Assembly (NCBI GenBank): GCA_031392925.1 | Contig: JANMVV010000119.1 | Span: 1-16,237, forward strand | Reading direction: 5' to 3' | DNA length: 16,237 nt | DNA from: JAGNNV01 sp031392925 | GTDB lineage: Bacteria; Acidobacteriota; Vicinamibacteria; Fen-336; JAGNNV01 | Part shown: positions 1 to 6,378 of the stretch, one piece after another | Numbering within the stretch: position 1 is the stretch's first letter | Layout of the letters: every line of letters begins with the position of its first letter | Notes under the pieces: model-generated | What the model was told of the DNA's origin: nothing | The model's database searches: none | The model's input: only the letters and a program-made list of their open reading frames with translations | Translations under genes and position numbers: made by a program

Positions 1-981
1 GGCTTCGAGAGCGCCTGCGCTCAGGGCCGCGACCACGGCCAGATCAGGCAGGAGAAGGCGGAATCCCATGAAGTCGCCCCCGACCCGCGCGATCGCCGAG
101 GCATGGAGTGCGATGGCGATGACTCCGGCCCCGCGTCGCCAGCGCTCGAGGTGGCGTCCGTGGCGAGAGTCCTTGAGGGCGAGGGACAGGACGAGCACGA
201 AACCAGCGGCCGAGAGTGGCGCCCAGGTGGCGAAGTCGAGGATGTAGGCGGCGCCCTGGCTCCAGTAGCTTCCGCCATTCTTCGCGTAGTACGTGTTGGG
301 CAGGAGGTCCCCGTAGTACCAGAGCCGAAGGGCGTGCCACAGGATCGGGGCGGAAGCGAGGCTCGCGAGAAAACGCGCGATGGCGACGCGGCTCTCTCGT
401 GAGCCTGCCTCTCTCGCTTCGGCGAGGATCAACAACAAGGGGCCGAGGGCCAGGACCGCCACGTCGGGATGGCAGAGGTAGGCAAGGCCCATAGCCAGGC
501 CGGGGCGGATCGGAGTGCCGAGGACACTGGTCGTCCGGTAGGCCGCGTAAACCAGGAGCATGGTCATCGGTGTTTCGAGACCGGAAGTGGCGAAGTCGAT
601 GAAACCGGAGCAGCTCACCAGCAGAGCCATGGAAAGAGGGCCACGATCGCGCTCGCTGAGGACGACGCCGATGAGAAGGGCGCTGGCGCACAGCAGGTCC
701 AGGGTCACGGCCACGCCGGAGAGGGGCGCGCCCAGCCCGCCGAAGACGCAGAGCAGCACGGCCCAGAGGGGATGCGTGAAGCCTTCCACGCGCTCGATGG
801 TGTTGTAGGTCAGGCCGTTTCCGGCCAGAAACTGATTGACGTGGCGGAACGTGATGTAGGCGTCGTCCGCAACCCACACTCGCGAAAAGGCGAGGCTCAG
901 CGCGCACGCGGCGAGCACCATGGAGGCGGCTCCCCCGAGCGAGAGGACGGCGCCCTCGCCCCGGTTCGGAGGTGCGATCAC
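1..981 (-). CDS. GT-C fold membrane glycosyltransferase, C-terminus cut by window edge
   Basis: Reading the minus strand from a GTG at 981 gives an open frame of 327 codons that is still open at base 1, so the C-terminus lies outside the window. The product is a hydrophobic polytopic membrane protein. Motifs seen: VADDAYITFRH (acidic pair at residues 39-40) followed by GLTYNTIERVEGFTHPLW, then SGLET (133-137), PNTYYAK (228-234) and GGDFM (301-305). This set is typical of GT-C enzymes of the dolichyl-phosphate-mannose mannosyltransferase / AftB-like kind, which use lipid-phosphate sugar donors and place catalytic acidic residues in the first outer loop. Donor and acceptor cannot be told from sequence. 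The GTG overlaps the TGA of the upstream decarboxylase (GTGA), which suggests translational coupling. An ATG at 921 would be an alternative start, but it would sit only 18 codons before the acidic motif. I am sure of the frame and broad family, not of the substrate. Confidence 0.8.
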   Translation of the reverse strand, partial: MIAPPNRGEGAVLSLGGAASMVLAACALSLAFSRVWVADDAYITFRHVNQFLAGNGLTYNTIERVEGFTHPLWAVLLCVFGGLGAPLSGVAVTLDLLCASALLIGVVLSERDRGPLSMALLVSCSGFIDFATSGLETPMTMLLVYAAYRTTSVLGTPIRPGLAMGLAYLCHPDVAVLALGPLLLILAEAREAGSRESRVAIARFLASLASAPILWHALRLWYYGDLLPNTYYAKNGGSYWSQGAAYILDFATWAPLSAAGFVLVLSLALKDSRHGRHLERWRRGAGVIAIALHASAIARVGGDFMGFRLLLPDLAVVAALSAGALEA

Positions 982-2387
982 GCGGGCCCGGTCGCCAGGA
1001 CCTCGTCCGCCTCGGCCCCGATGGCTTCAACCGCGTCCGAGACCCGGTCCATGTGAGTCCTGAAGCTCAGGACGCAGAGACGGATGACATACCGGCCGTC
1101 GAGTCTCGTGCTCGACAGGAACACCCGGCCGCGGGCGTTCACCCGTCGCTGGAGTTCCTCGTTGAGCCTGTCCGAGGCGGGCCCCTCGCCCTTCAGGCGG
1201 AACGCGATGACCGAGAGCTGCGGTTCGTCGAGCACCTCGAATCTTGAATCGTTCCGGAGCCGGTCGTAGGCCCAGCGCGTGAGCATCAGCTTCTCTTCGA
1301 TCGCGTCCTTGAAGGCGTCGAGGCCGTGAAGGACGAGGGGCAGCCAGATGCGCAGACCGCGAAAGTCTCGCGAGAGCTCCGGAGAAAGGTCGGAGAAGTT
1401 CGGCTGTTCCTGGGCGCGCACATCGTGGAGATACTCCGCGTCCATCGAATGCGCCCGCTTGAGGGTTTCCGGATTGCGGACGAGCAGGCAACCGGTGCCG
1501 TAGGGCAGGAACATCCCCTTGTGCGGGTCGAGGGTGATCGAGTCGCATTCCTCGATCTGCGGCATCAGGTCGGGCCCTGAACTCGCCAGGCGGAAGAAAC
1601 CGCCATAGGCCGCGTCCGCATGCACCCACATCGCGTGGCTCCGTCCGATGGAAACGAGGTGCTTGATCTCGTCGATCGCCCCGGTGTTGGTGGTGCCCAC
1701 GTTCGCGATGATCATGAAGGGCTTGAGGCCCTTCCCAAGGTCCCTCTCGATGGCGTGGGCGAGTGCTTTGGGGTCGATCCGCCGCCTCTCGTCAACCGCC
1801 ACCTTTCGCACCTGCCCGTCCCGGAACCCCGCGATCCGCGCGGCCTTGGCCACGCAGTAGTGCGTTTCCTCGGACATGTAGATGGCGCCTTTGGAGAAGT
1901 CGTCCCGGAGCTTCGCTTCGCGCGCGGCCACGATCGCGGAAAGGGTCGAGAGCGACCCTCCCGAGGTGAGTATCCCGCCCGCGGTGTCCGGGTACCCCAT
2001 GATGGAGGCCAGCCAGGCGATCGCGGTTTCCTCGATCTGCGCGAGAGCGGGGGCGGGCGGCCTCACCCCCACGTAACGGTTGGCCGAAGCGGCGATGAAG
2101 TCGGCGATGGCGGCGCTCATAATGCCGCCCCCCGGGATGAAGGCGAGGTAGCCGGGGCCCGCGGTGTTGAAGGACTTCCGGATGGCCGGCCGCAGGCGCT
2201 CGAGAATCGTTTCGAGCGACCGCGGAGACGTGGGAATCGCCTCCATGAAGGTCCGCGCCAGCTCTTCGGCGCCCTCGACGTCGGCGGAGGGCTGCGAGTC
2301 TAGAGAATCGATTTCCTCGCACACGAATCGGGTGGCGAGGTCGAGGGCGGTTTGAAGAGACTCGGACGTGAGTTCCAGGGGATGCAT
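978..2387 (-). CDS. PLP-dependent group II amino acid decarboxylase family protein
   Basis: This is a 469-residue protein of the aromatic-L-amino-acid / group II decarboxylase family (fold type I PLP enzymes). These are cytosolic and usually decarboxylate an amino acid to an amine. Seen in the sequence: a THYCVAKAA segment whose His176 would stack on the PLP ring, NVGTTNTGAIDEI, HADAAYGG with Asp258 for the pyridine nitrogen, and LDPHKGMFLPYGTG with Lys290 as the Schiff-base lysine. Length fits the family. The start is taken as ATG at 2387; a GTG at 2393, two codons upstream, is equally open and the AGGGTGG stretch could serve either. The stop overlaps the start of the membrane glycosyltransferase downstream. 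The substrate is not evident; the flexible active-site loop does not identify a known tyrosine, DOPA or glutamate enzyme. It lies divergent from the SNF2 gene. Confidence 0.88.
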   Translation of the reverse strand: MHPLELTSESLQTALDLATRFVCEEIDSLDSQPSADVEGAEELARTFMEAIPTSPRSLETILERLRPAIRKSFNTAGPGYLAFIPGGGIMSAAIADFIAASANRYVGVRPPAPALAQIEETAIAWLASIMGYPDTAGGILTSGGSLSTLSAIVAAREAKLRDDFSKGAIYMSEETHYCVAKAARIAGFRDGQVRKVAVDERRRIDPKALAHAIERDLGKGLKPFMIIANVGTTNTGAIDEIKHLVSIGRSHAMWVHADAAYGGFFRLASSGPDLMPQIEECDSITLDPHKGMFLPYGTGCLLVRNPETLKRAHSMDAEYLHDVRAQEQPNFSDLSPELSRDFRGLRIWLPLVLHGLDAFKDAIEEKLMLTRWAYDRLRNDSRFEVLDEPQLSVIAFRLKGEGPASDRLNEELQRRVNARGRVFLSSTRLDGRYVIRLCVLSFRTHMDRVSDAVEAIGAEADEVLATGPA

Positions 2388-2503
2388 CGCCACCCTACTT
2401 TAAGAGCGACATCCGATTTTCCGGCTGCCCGTTGGCGGCGAACCGGGGCAGGTCGCTAAACTGGGCGGATGCTCAAAGCCCGCGTGACGATCCGGAAGGC
2501 CCG
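2388..2503. promoter_or_regulatory. Divergent intergenic region between decarboxylase and SNF2 gene
   Basis: These 116 bp separate two divergent genes, so they must carry promoters for both directions. I see no convincing -35/-10 pair on either strand. A GGAAGG ribosome-binding site at 2494-2499 lies 4 nt before the GTG chosen for the SNF2 gene. On the minus strand AGGGTGG runs just ahead of the decarboxylase start. Confidence 0.4.
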
Positions 2504-5500
2504 GTGATCAAGGCGTTTTCCGAAGTCTTCACCCCCGAGGTTCGCGACGAAGCCCAGCGTCTTTTCGCCTCCGGCCGCGTCGAGGTCCTCGCCATCGACG
2601 ATGCGTTCCTCACCACCTCGGTCAAGGACGTCACCACCGAGCGGGTGGTGATCAAGAAGAGGGCGGATCGCTTTCAGATTTCGTGCACCTGCCCCGACGG
2701 CAAGTCGGGTGCCTGCGCCCACGTGCTCGCCTCGATGCTGGCCGCGCGCGGCCACGGTTTCGGCCAAGGAGAGCCCGCCGGTCCGAGGGCGGTGGAGGGC
2801 TCGAAGGGTGCGGCCGACGCTCGACCGCACCGGACTCACGTGGTCATCGAAGGTCTCCAGTCCGCGAAGAAACAGGCCGCTTCGGATTCCTTCGACGAAA
2901 TCGATGAAGACGATGCGTCCGGCCGGCTGCCTTCAGTGGACTGGCGCTTCCGTCTCGCCACCCTGAAGTCCCAGGCTCAACCGCTGGTGAGCCGCGACTC
3001 CGACGCGACCGCGGAAGACGCCCCGCTCACGGAAATTCTCTACGCCATCGACGCGGCGGCGTCCGCCTCGAGCGACGGCGCTCTGGTGCTCATCATCGCC
3101 CATCGGGAGATGAAGCGGGACCGGGAGTGGGGAAGAATCAAGTTCGCGCGCCCTTGGCGCGGCCTCGCCTCAGACCTCCAGAATCCCGCCGATCGCCGGA
3201 TCCTGGTCATGCTCTCCGGCGCCGACCGGGACGCCGACCTCGCCTCCAGCTTCCGCCTTCACGACGTGCACCGGGTCGCGGCCCGTTATCGGGTGGCCCC
3301 GGAAATTCAGTGGCTCGCGCTCTCGCTCATGGCCGAGACCGGACGCCTGATCCTTCGCCATCCGCCCGAGAAGGAAGAGGCCGCCTCGTTCCTCGGCATG
3401 GACGATGGCTCGCCCTACGCCCTGCGGCTTCAGGTCGGGGCGTCGGTTGCATCCTTCGCCCTCTCGGGCGAGCTGGTTCGAGGCGACGAGCGCGTGGCCA
3501 TGACCGAGATCGGCCTCGTCACCCGGGGCGGCATCGTCGTGTTCCGGAACACGGTGGCGAGACTCGAGCCCCCCGCGCACTTCGCCTGGGTGGACGATCT
3601 GGTGAGACGAGGAGCCATCGAGGCGCCGCGCCGCCATCAGGACCGGTTGCTGCGGGAGATCGCCGAACTTCCAAACGGGATGGAGATCGATCTTCCCGAG
3701 GACCTGGGCATCGAGCGCGTGGTGGGAACGCCCGCTCCGCTCGTCCGCCTGAAGCGTCTGCCCAAGGTGGGGGACGAGATGGATGTCCCCCTCGAGCTCC
3801 TTTATGAGTACGGCGGCGAGCTGATCGAGTCGGCTTCCCAGCGCAAGGGGGTGCTCGATCACACCGGCAAGCGAATCATTGTTCGCCATCCGGCCCTGGA
3901 ACAGGAACTCCGCGGCAAACTTCTCGATCTGGGAGTCTCCGTGTCCCGGGACGGCAAGGGCTTCTTCATCGAAAGCCGGGATGTGGCGGCGCTCCTGCCC
4001 AAGCTCGGTGATGCGGGCTTCCGGGTTCTACTGCGCGAGCGCGAACTCAAGCGTGATCAGGGCCTTCGGTTCCGGGTGTCGTCCGGCGTCGACTGGTTCG
4101 ACCTCAAGGGTGGCCTCGACTTCGGCCATGAGGTGGTGCCCTGGCCGGCCCTCCTCAAGGCTCTTCGCCGTGGCGAGACCGTCCTGACCCTCGCTGATGG
4201 TTCGCAGGGCCTGATTCCCGAACGGCTGGTCGCGCGATACGGCCGCCTGGTCCGTCTGGGCGAGGAGGAGGAGGACGGCATTCGCTTTGCCAAGAGCCAG
4301 GTGGCCCTGCTCGAGGCCATCCTGGCCGGCGAGACCGATGTCGAACTCGACCTCGCGTTCCGGACCGCGCGCGAGGCTCTCAAGAATTTCGAGCGCATCG
4401 AAGCGCGGGTCGAGCCCGAAACTTTCCACGGGACGCTGCGCCCCTATCAGCGCGAAGGCCTCGGCTGGATGCACTTCCTCCAGGACTTCGGCTTCGGGGG
4501 ATGCCTCGCCGACGACATGGGCCTCGGCAAGACCATCCAGGTCCTGGCCCTGCTCGAAGACCGCCGCCTGCAACGCCTTGCCGGCGAGAAGATCGCCCCG
4601 TCGCTGGTCGTGGTTCCGCGCTCCCTCGTCTTCAACTGGAAGCAGGAGGCCGCGCGCTTCACTCCGCAACTGAAGGTCAAGGACCACACGAGCGCCCTGC
4701 GGTCGCACGGTTCTTTCGACGAGTGGGATGTGGTCCTCTCGACCTACGGCACCCTGCGTTCCGACGTCATGCGCTGGCAGGGGACGACGTTCGACTACGC
4801 CATCCTCGACGAGGCGCAGGCCATCAAGAACGCCACCACCGAATCGGCCCGCGCGGCGCGGCTGATCCGCTCGAAACATCGCCTCGCTCTCTCCGGCACG
4901 CCGGTCGAGAACCGTATGTCCGAGCTCATCTCCATCTTCTCGTTCCTGAACCCGAGTCTCGCCGCGGGCTCCGTCGCTCTGGCCGAGCTCGCGAGCGACA
5001 AGGCCACCGGTCCCGAGCGCGAGATCCTCGCGCGCGGCCTGAGGCCCTACGTCCTGCGCCGCCGCAAGGAAGACGTGCTCCCCGATCTGCCGCCCAAGTT
5101 CGAGGAGACGCTCTACTGCGAACTCGGAGTCGAACAGCGCAAGCTCTACGAGGAGATGAAGGAGCACTACCGCTTCCGGATCACCGCGCTGCTCGAGACT
5201 CAGGGGCTCTCGAAGAGCCGCATCCAGGTCCTGGAGGCGCTTCTGCGCCTTCGCCAGGTGGCCTGCAGCCCCGGGCTCATCGATGCGAATCGGAAGGACT
5301 TCAAGGACGCGAAGATCGAGGCCCTGCTGCCGCGCCTCCAGGAAGTGGCCGCCGAGGGACACAAGGCTCTCGTCTTCTCTCAGTTCACGTCCTACCTCGC
5401 CCTGCTTCGTCCCCGAGTCGAGGAGCTCGGGCTCAATCACGCCTACCTCGACGGAGGCACGCGCGATCGAAAGACCGTGGTCGAGCAGTTCGAATCCGAC

Positions 5501-5812
5501 CCCAAAACCTCTCTCTTCCTCATCAGCCTCAAAGCCGGCGGCCTGGGCCTGAACCTCACCGCGGCCGATTACGTCTTCATCCTCGACCCGTGGTGGAACC
5601 CCGCGGTCGAGATGCAGGCCATCGCGCGCGCGCACCGCATCGGTCAGACCAAGCCGGTTTTCGCCTACCGCATGGTGGCGAGGGACACGGTGGAGGAGAA
5701 GGTCCTCGAGCTGCAGGAGAAGAAGCGCGAACTGGTCGAGACGCTGCTCGGCGAGGACAAGGGCTCGATCGCCTCCCTCAAGCGAGAGGACATCGAGCTG
5801 CTCCTTTCATAA
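2504..5812 (+). CDS. SWIM zinc-finger SNF2-family DEAD/DEAH helicase-like ATPase
   Basis: The 1102-residue product is a Swi2/Snf2 superfamily 2 ATPase, a class that translocates on double-stranded DNA and remodels protein-DNA complexes. Order of domains: a SWIM zinc-binding motif (CTCPDGKSGACAHV, residues 61-74); a long middle region resembling the SNF2-associated domain of bacterial members; the SNF2 N-lobe with TLRPYQREGLGWMHFL, Walker A DDMGLGKT (Lys676), DEAQ box (769-772) and LSGTPVENRMSE; and the C-lobe with SLKAGGLGLN and arginine-finger motif QAIARAHRIGQ (1038-1048). All core motifs are intact. I chose GTG 2504 because GGAAGG precedes it by 4 nt. A TTG at 2432 extends the frame by 24 residues that look non-coding. 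The family is clear. The cellular role, such as transcription recycling, repair or defence, is not; no nuclease, methylase or phospholipase gene sits beside it. The stop codon abuts an intergenic repeat array. Confidence 0.92.
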   Translation: MIKAFSEVFTPEVRDEAQRLFASGRVEVLAIDDAFLTTSVKDVTTERVVIKKRADRFQISCTCPDGKSGACAHVLASMLAARGHGFGQGEPAGPRAVEGSKGAADARPHRTHVVIEGLQSAKKQAASDSFDEIDEDDASGRLPSVDWRFRLATLKSQAQPLVSRDSDATAEDAPLTEILYAIDAAASASSDGALVLIIAHREMKRDREWGRIKFARPWRGLASDLQNPADRRILVMLSGADRDADLASSFRLHDVHRVAARYRVAPEIQWLALSLMAETGRLILRHPPEKEEAASFLGMDDGSPYALRLQVGASVASFALSGELVRGDERVAMTEIGLVTRGGIVVFRNTVARLEPPAHFAWVDDLVRRGAIEAPRRHQDRLLREIAELPNGMEIDLPEDLGIERVVGTPAPLVRLKRLPKVGDEMDVPLELLYEYGGELIESASQRKGVLDHTGKRIIVRHPALEQELRGKLLDLGVSVSRDGKGFFIESRDVAALLPKLGDAGFRVLLRERELKRDQGLRFRVSSGVDWFDLKGGLDFGHEVVPWPALLKALRRGETVLTLADGSQGLIPERLVARYGRLVRLGEEEEDGIRFAKSQVALLEAILAGETDVELDLAFRTAREALKNFERIEARVEPETFHGTLRPYQREGLGWMHFLQDFGFGGCLADDMGLGKTIQVLALLEDRRLQRLAGEKIAPSLVVVPRSLVFNWKQEAARFTPQLKVKDHTSALRSHGSFDEWDVVLSTYGTLRSDVMRWQGTTFDYAILDEAQAIKNATTESARAARLIRSKHRLALSGTPVENRMSELISIFSFLNPSLAAGSVALAELASDKATGPEREILARGLRPYVLRRRKEDVLPDLPPKFEETLYCELGVEQRKLYEEMKEHYRFRITALLETQGLSKSRIQVLEALLRLRQVACSPGLIDANRKDFKDAKIEALLPRLQEVAAEGHKALVFSQFTSYLALLRPRVEELGLNHAYLDGGTRDRKTVVEQFESDPKTSLFLISLKAGGLGLNLTAADYVFILDPWWNPAVEMQAIARAHRIGQTKPVFAYRMVARDTVEEKVLELQEKKRELVETLLGEDKGSIASLKREDIELLLS

Positions 5813-5966
5813 CCGTCATCGCGAGGCCCCCCGGGGCCAAGGCCGTGCAGCGAGAAGCAGTTGGGTCGTCATTGCGTGCCCGGCCCGGACCAAGGCGGTG
5901 CAGCGAGGAGCACCGGGGTCGTCATTGCGAGGAGCCCGTCGAAATGCAGAGCGACGAAGCAACCCC
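5810..5966. repeat. Three intergenic repeat units with 53-bp period
   Basis: Three related units start with CGTCAT at 5814, 5867 and 5920, exactly 53 bp apart. Unit 1 (5810-5860) and unit 2 (5866-5912) share the CCAAGGC-GTGCAGCGAG-AGCA core. Unit 3 (5919-5966) shares the CGTCATTGCG head but continues as GAGGAGCCCGTCGAAATGC and ends GACGAAGCAACCCC. A near-identical copy of unit 1 lies at 15827-15876. Such GTCATTGCGAGG...GACGAAGCAA sequences are known as dispersed intergenic repeats in many high-GC bacterial genomes; here they are non-coding. The repeat begins at the last base or two of the SNF2 stop region. Confidence 0.75.
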
Positions 5967-6028
5967 CTGACGCCACTACCAGGCCTGCAGGCCGCGGGTT
6001 AGTAGTGGTCGGAGGGGGTCGCTTCGTC
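5953..6028. repeat. Long imperfect inverted repeat (29-nt arms)
   Basis: The arm at 5953-5981 (starting GACGAAGCAACCCCCT) pairs with the arm at 6000-6028 (ending GGGGGTCGCTTCGTC). 23 of 29 positions are complementary, and the outer 16 positions have one mismatch. The 18-nt centre contains the perfect palindrome GGCCTGCAGGCC (5982-5993). The left arm is the tail of the third repeat unit, so the structure looks like a repeat unit facing a partial inverted unit. It could form a large RNA hairpin behind the SNF2 gene and help end or stabilise its transcript. There is no U-tract for a standard intrinsic terminator. Confidence 0.65.
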
Positions 6029-6045
6029 AGGCTCCATCCTGCTGA

Positions 6046-6082
6046 GAAACCCGTTTGAGTTCGCCATATTTCAAGCGGTTTC
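6046..6082 (+). other. Stem-loop, 12 bp with one bulge
   Basis: GAAACCCGTTTGA (6046-6058) pairs with TCAAGCGGTTTC (6071-6082), giving 12 pairs including one G-U, with one bulged C and a 12-nt loop. No run of T follows, so it is not a textbook terminator. It may be a transcript 3' end of the SNF2 unit or part of the receptor leader; the sequence does not decide. Confidence 0.4.
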
Positions 6083-6150
6083 CAGGATTGGGGTGAGTTC
6101 GTATCCGAGATGGGCGGCGCGAGGCCCAGCGTCCCTCGCCCGGGTTCATC

Positions 6151-6163
6151 TAGGTCAGACCTA
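6151..6163. promoter_or_regulatory. Palindrome with GT-N3-AC core, candidate GntR operator
   Basis: TAGGTCAGACCTA is a perfect inverted repeat with 6-bp arms around one central base. Its GT-CAG-AC core has the GT-N3-AC spacing known for operators of FadR-subfamily GntR regulators, although the bases outside that core differ from the published consensus. It lies 216 bp ahead of the receptor start and about 100 bp upstream of the proposed -35 box. The last gene of the same operon encodes a FadR-type GntR protein, which makes autoregulation a reasonable inference. Confidence 0.35.
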
Positions 6164-6234
6164 TCTCTATTCGACGCGCGATCTGACACCGGACGCTATC
6201 CACGGAACTCGCACTTGTCAACGGCTTCCGAACC

Positions 6235-6245
6235 TGCATGATGCA
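6235..6245. promoter_or_regulatory. Short palindrome next to proposed promoter
   Basis: TGCATGATGCA is an inverted repeat with 5-bp arms around one base, 19 bp upstream of the TTGACA box. Its position suits a regulator site, but a palindrome this short can occur by chance. Confidence 0.2.
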
Positions 6246-6264
6246 AATAGGTCATTCCAGAGTC

Positions 6265-6293
6265 TTGACATTCGGGTTCTTGGGGACTACGTT
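6265..6293 (+). promoter_or_regulatory. Sigma-70-like promoter for the receptor operon
   Basis: A perfect TTGACA (6265-6270) is followed after 17 nt by TACGTT (6288-6293), a poor -10 match with three of six consensus bases. A start near 6300 would leave a leader of about 80 nt before the receptor ATG. The -35 box and spacing are good; the -10 is weak. Confidence 0.35.
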
Positions 6294-6378
6294 GCCGCCC
6301 ATCGTCATCTTCAATCCTGCGAGGGCACACCTCGTGAATTCAGGAAGACCGACAACCGATATCCAAGGACATTCCCAA

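Larger units (their letters stand above)
5813..6378. other. 566-bp gene-free region between SNF2 gene and receptor operon
   Basis: No supported gene lies here. The left part holds the 53-bp repeat array and a long hairpin. The middle holds a second stem-loop. The right part, visibly less GC-rich than the flanking genes, holds two short palindromes and a sigma-70-like promoter leading to the TonB-dependent receptor gene. A 106-codon minus-strand frame at 5869-6189 runs through the repeats and has no protein-family features. Confidence 0.7.

Noticed and set aside
44..1030. 328-codon minus-strand frame over the glycosyltransferase
   Set aside because: Arg/Pro-rich composition typical of a shifted frame in high-GC DNA; the neighbouring frame gives a coherent membrane protein with family motifs.
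2432..2503. N-terminal extension of the SNF2 protein from a TTG
   Set aside because: The GTG at 2504 has a GGAAGG site and begins the conserved-looking sequence; the 24 extra residues look like translated promoter DNA.
4028..5635. 535-codon antisense frame within the SNF2 gene
   Set aside because: It mirrors the third-position GC bias of the sense gene, has no recognisable motif, and the sense frame has all helicase motifs.
5810..5966. CRISPR array
   Set aside because: The units are only three, are joined head to tail without unique spacers, differ in their tails, and have no cas genes nearby.
4501..5970. 489-codon plus-strand frame overlapping the SNF2 gene and the repeats
   Set aside because: Arg/Pro/Gly-rich out-of-frame translation of the helicase domain, ending inside the repeat array.
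5869..6189. 106-codon minus-strand frame in the gene-free region
   Set aside because: It translates the intergenic repeats and hairpin; segments such as GGCFVALHFDGLLAMTT are what these repeats give when read through, and there is no ribosome-binding site.
6238..6378. Upstream start for the receptor
   Set aside because: It would place 47 residues ahead of a clear signal peptide and would overlap the proposed promoter; ATG 6379 has its own AAGGA.
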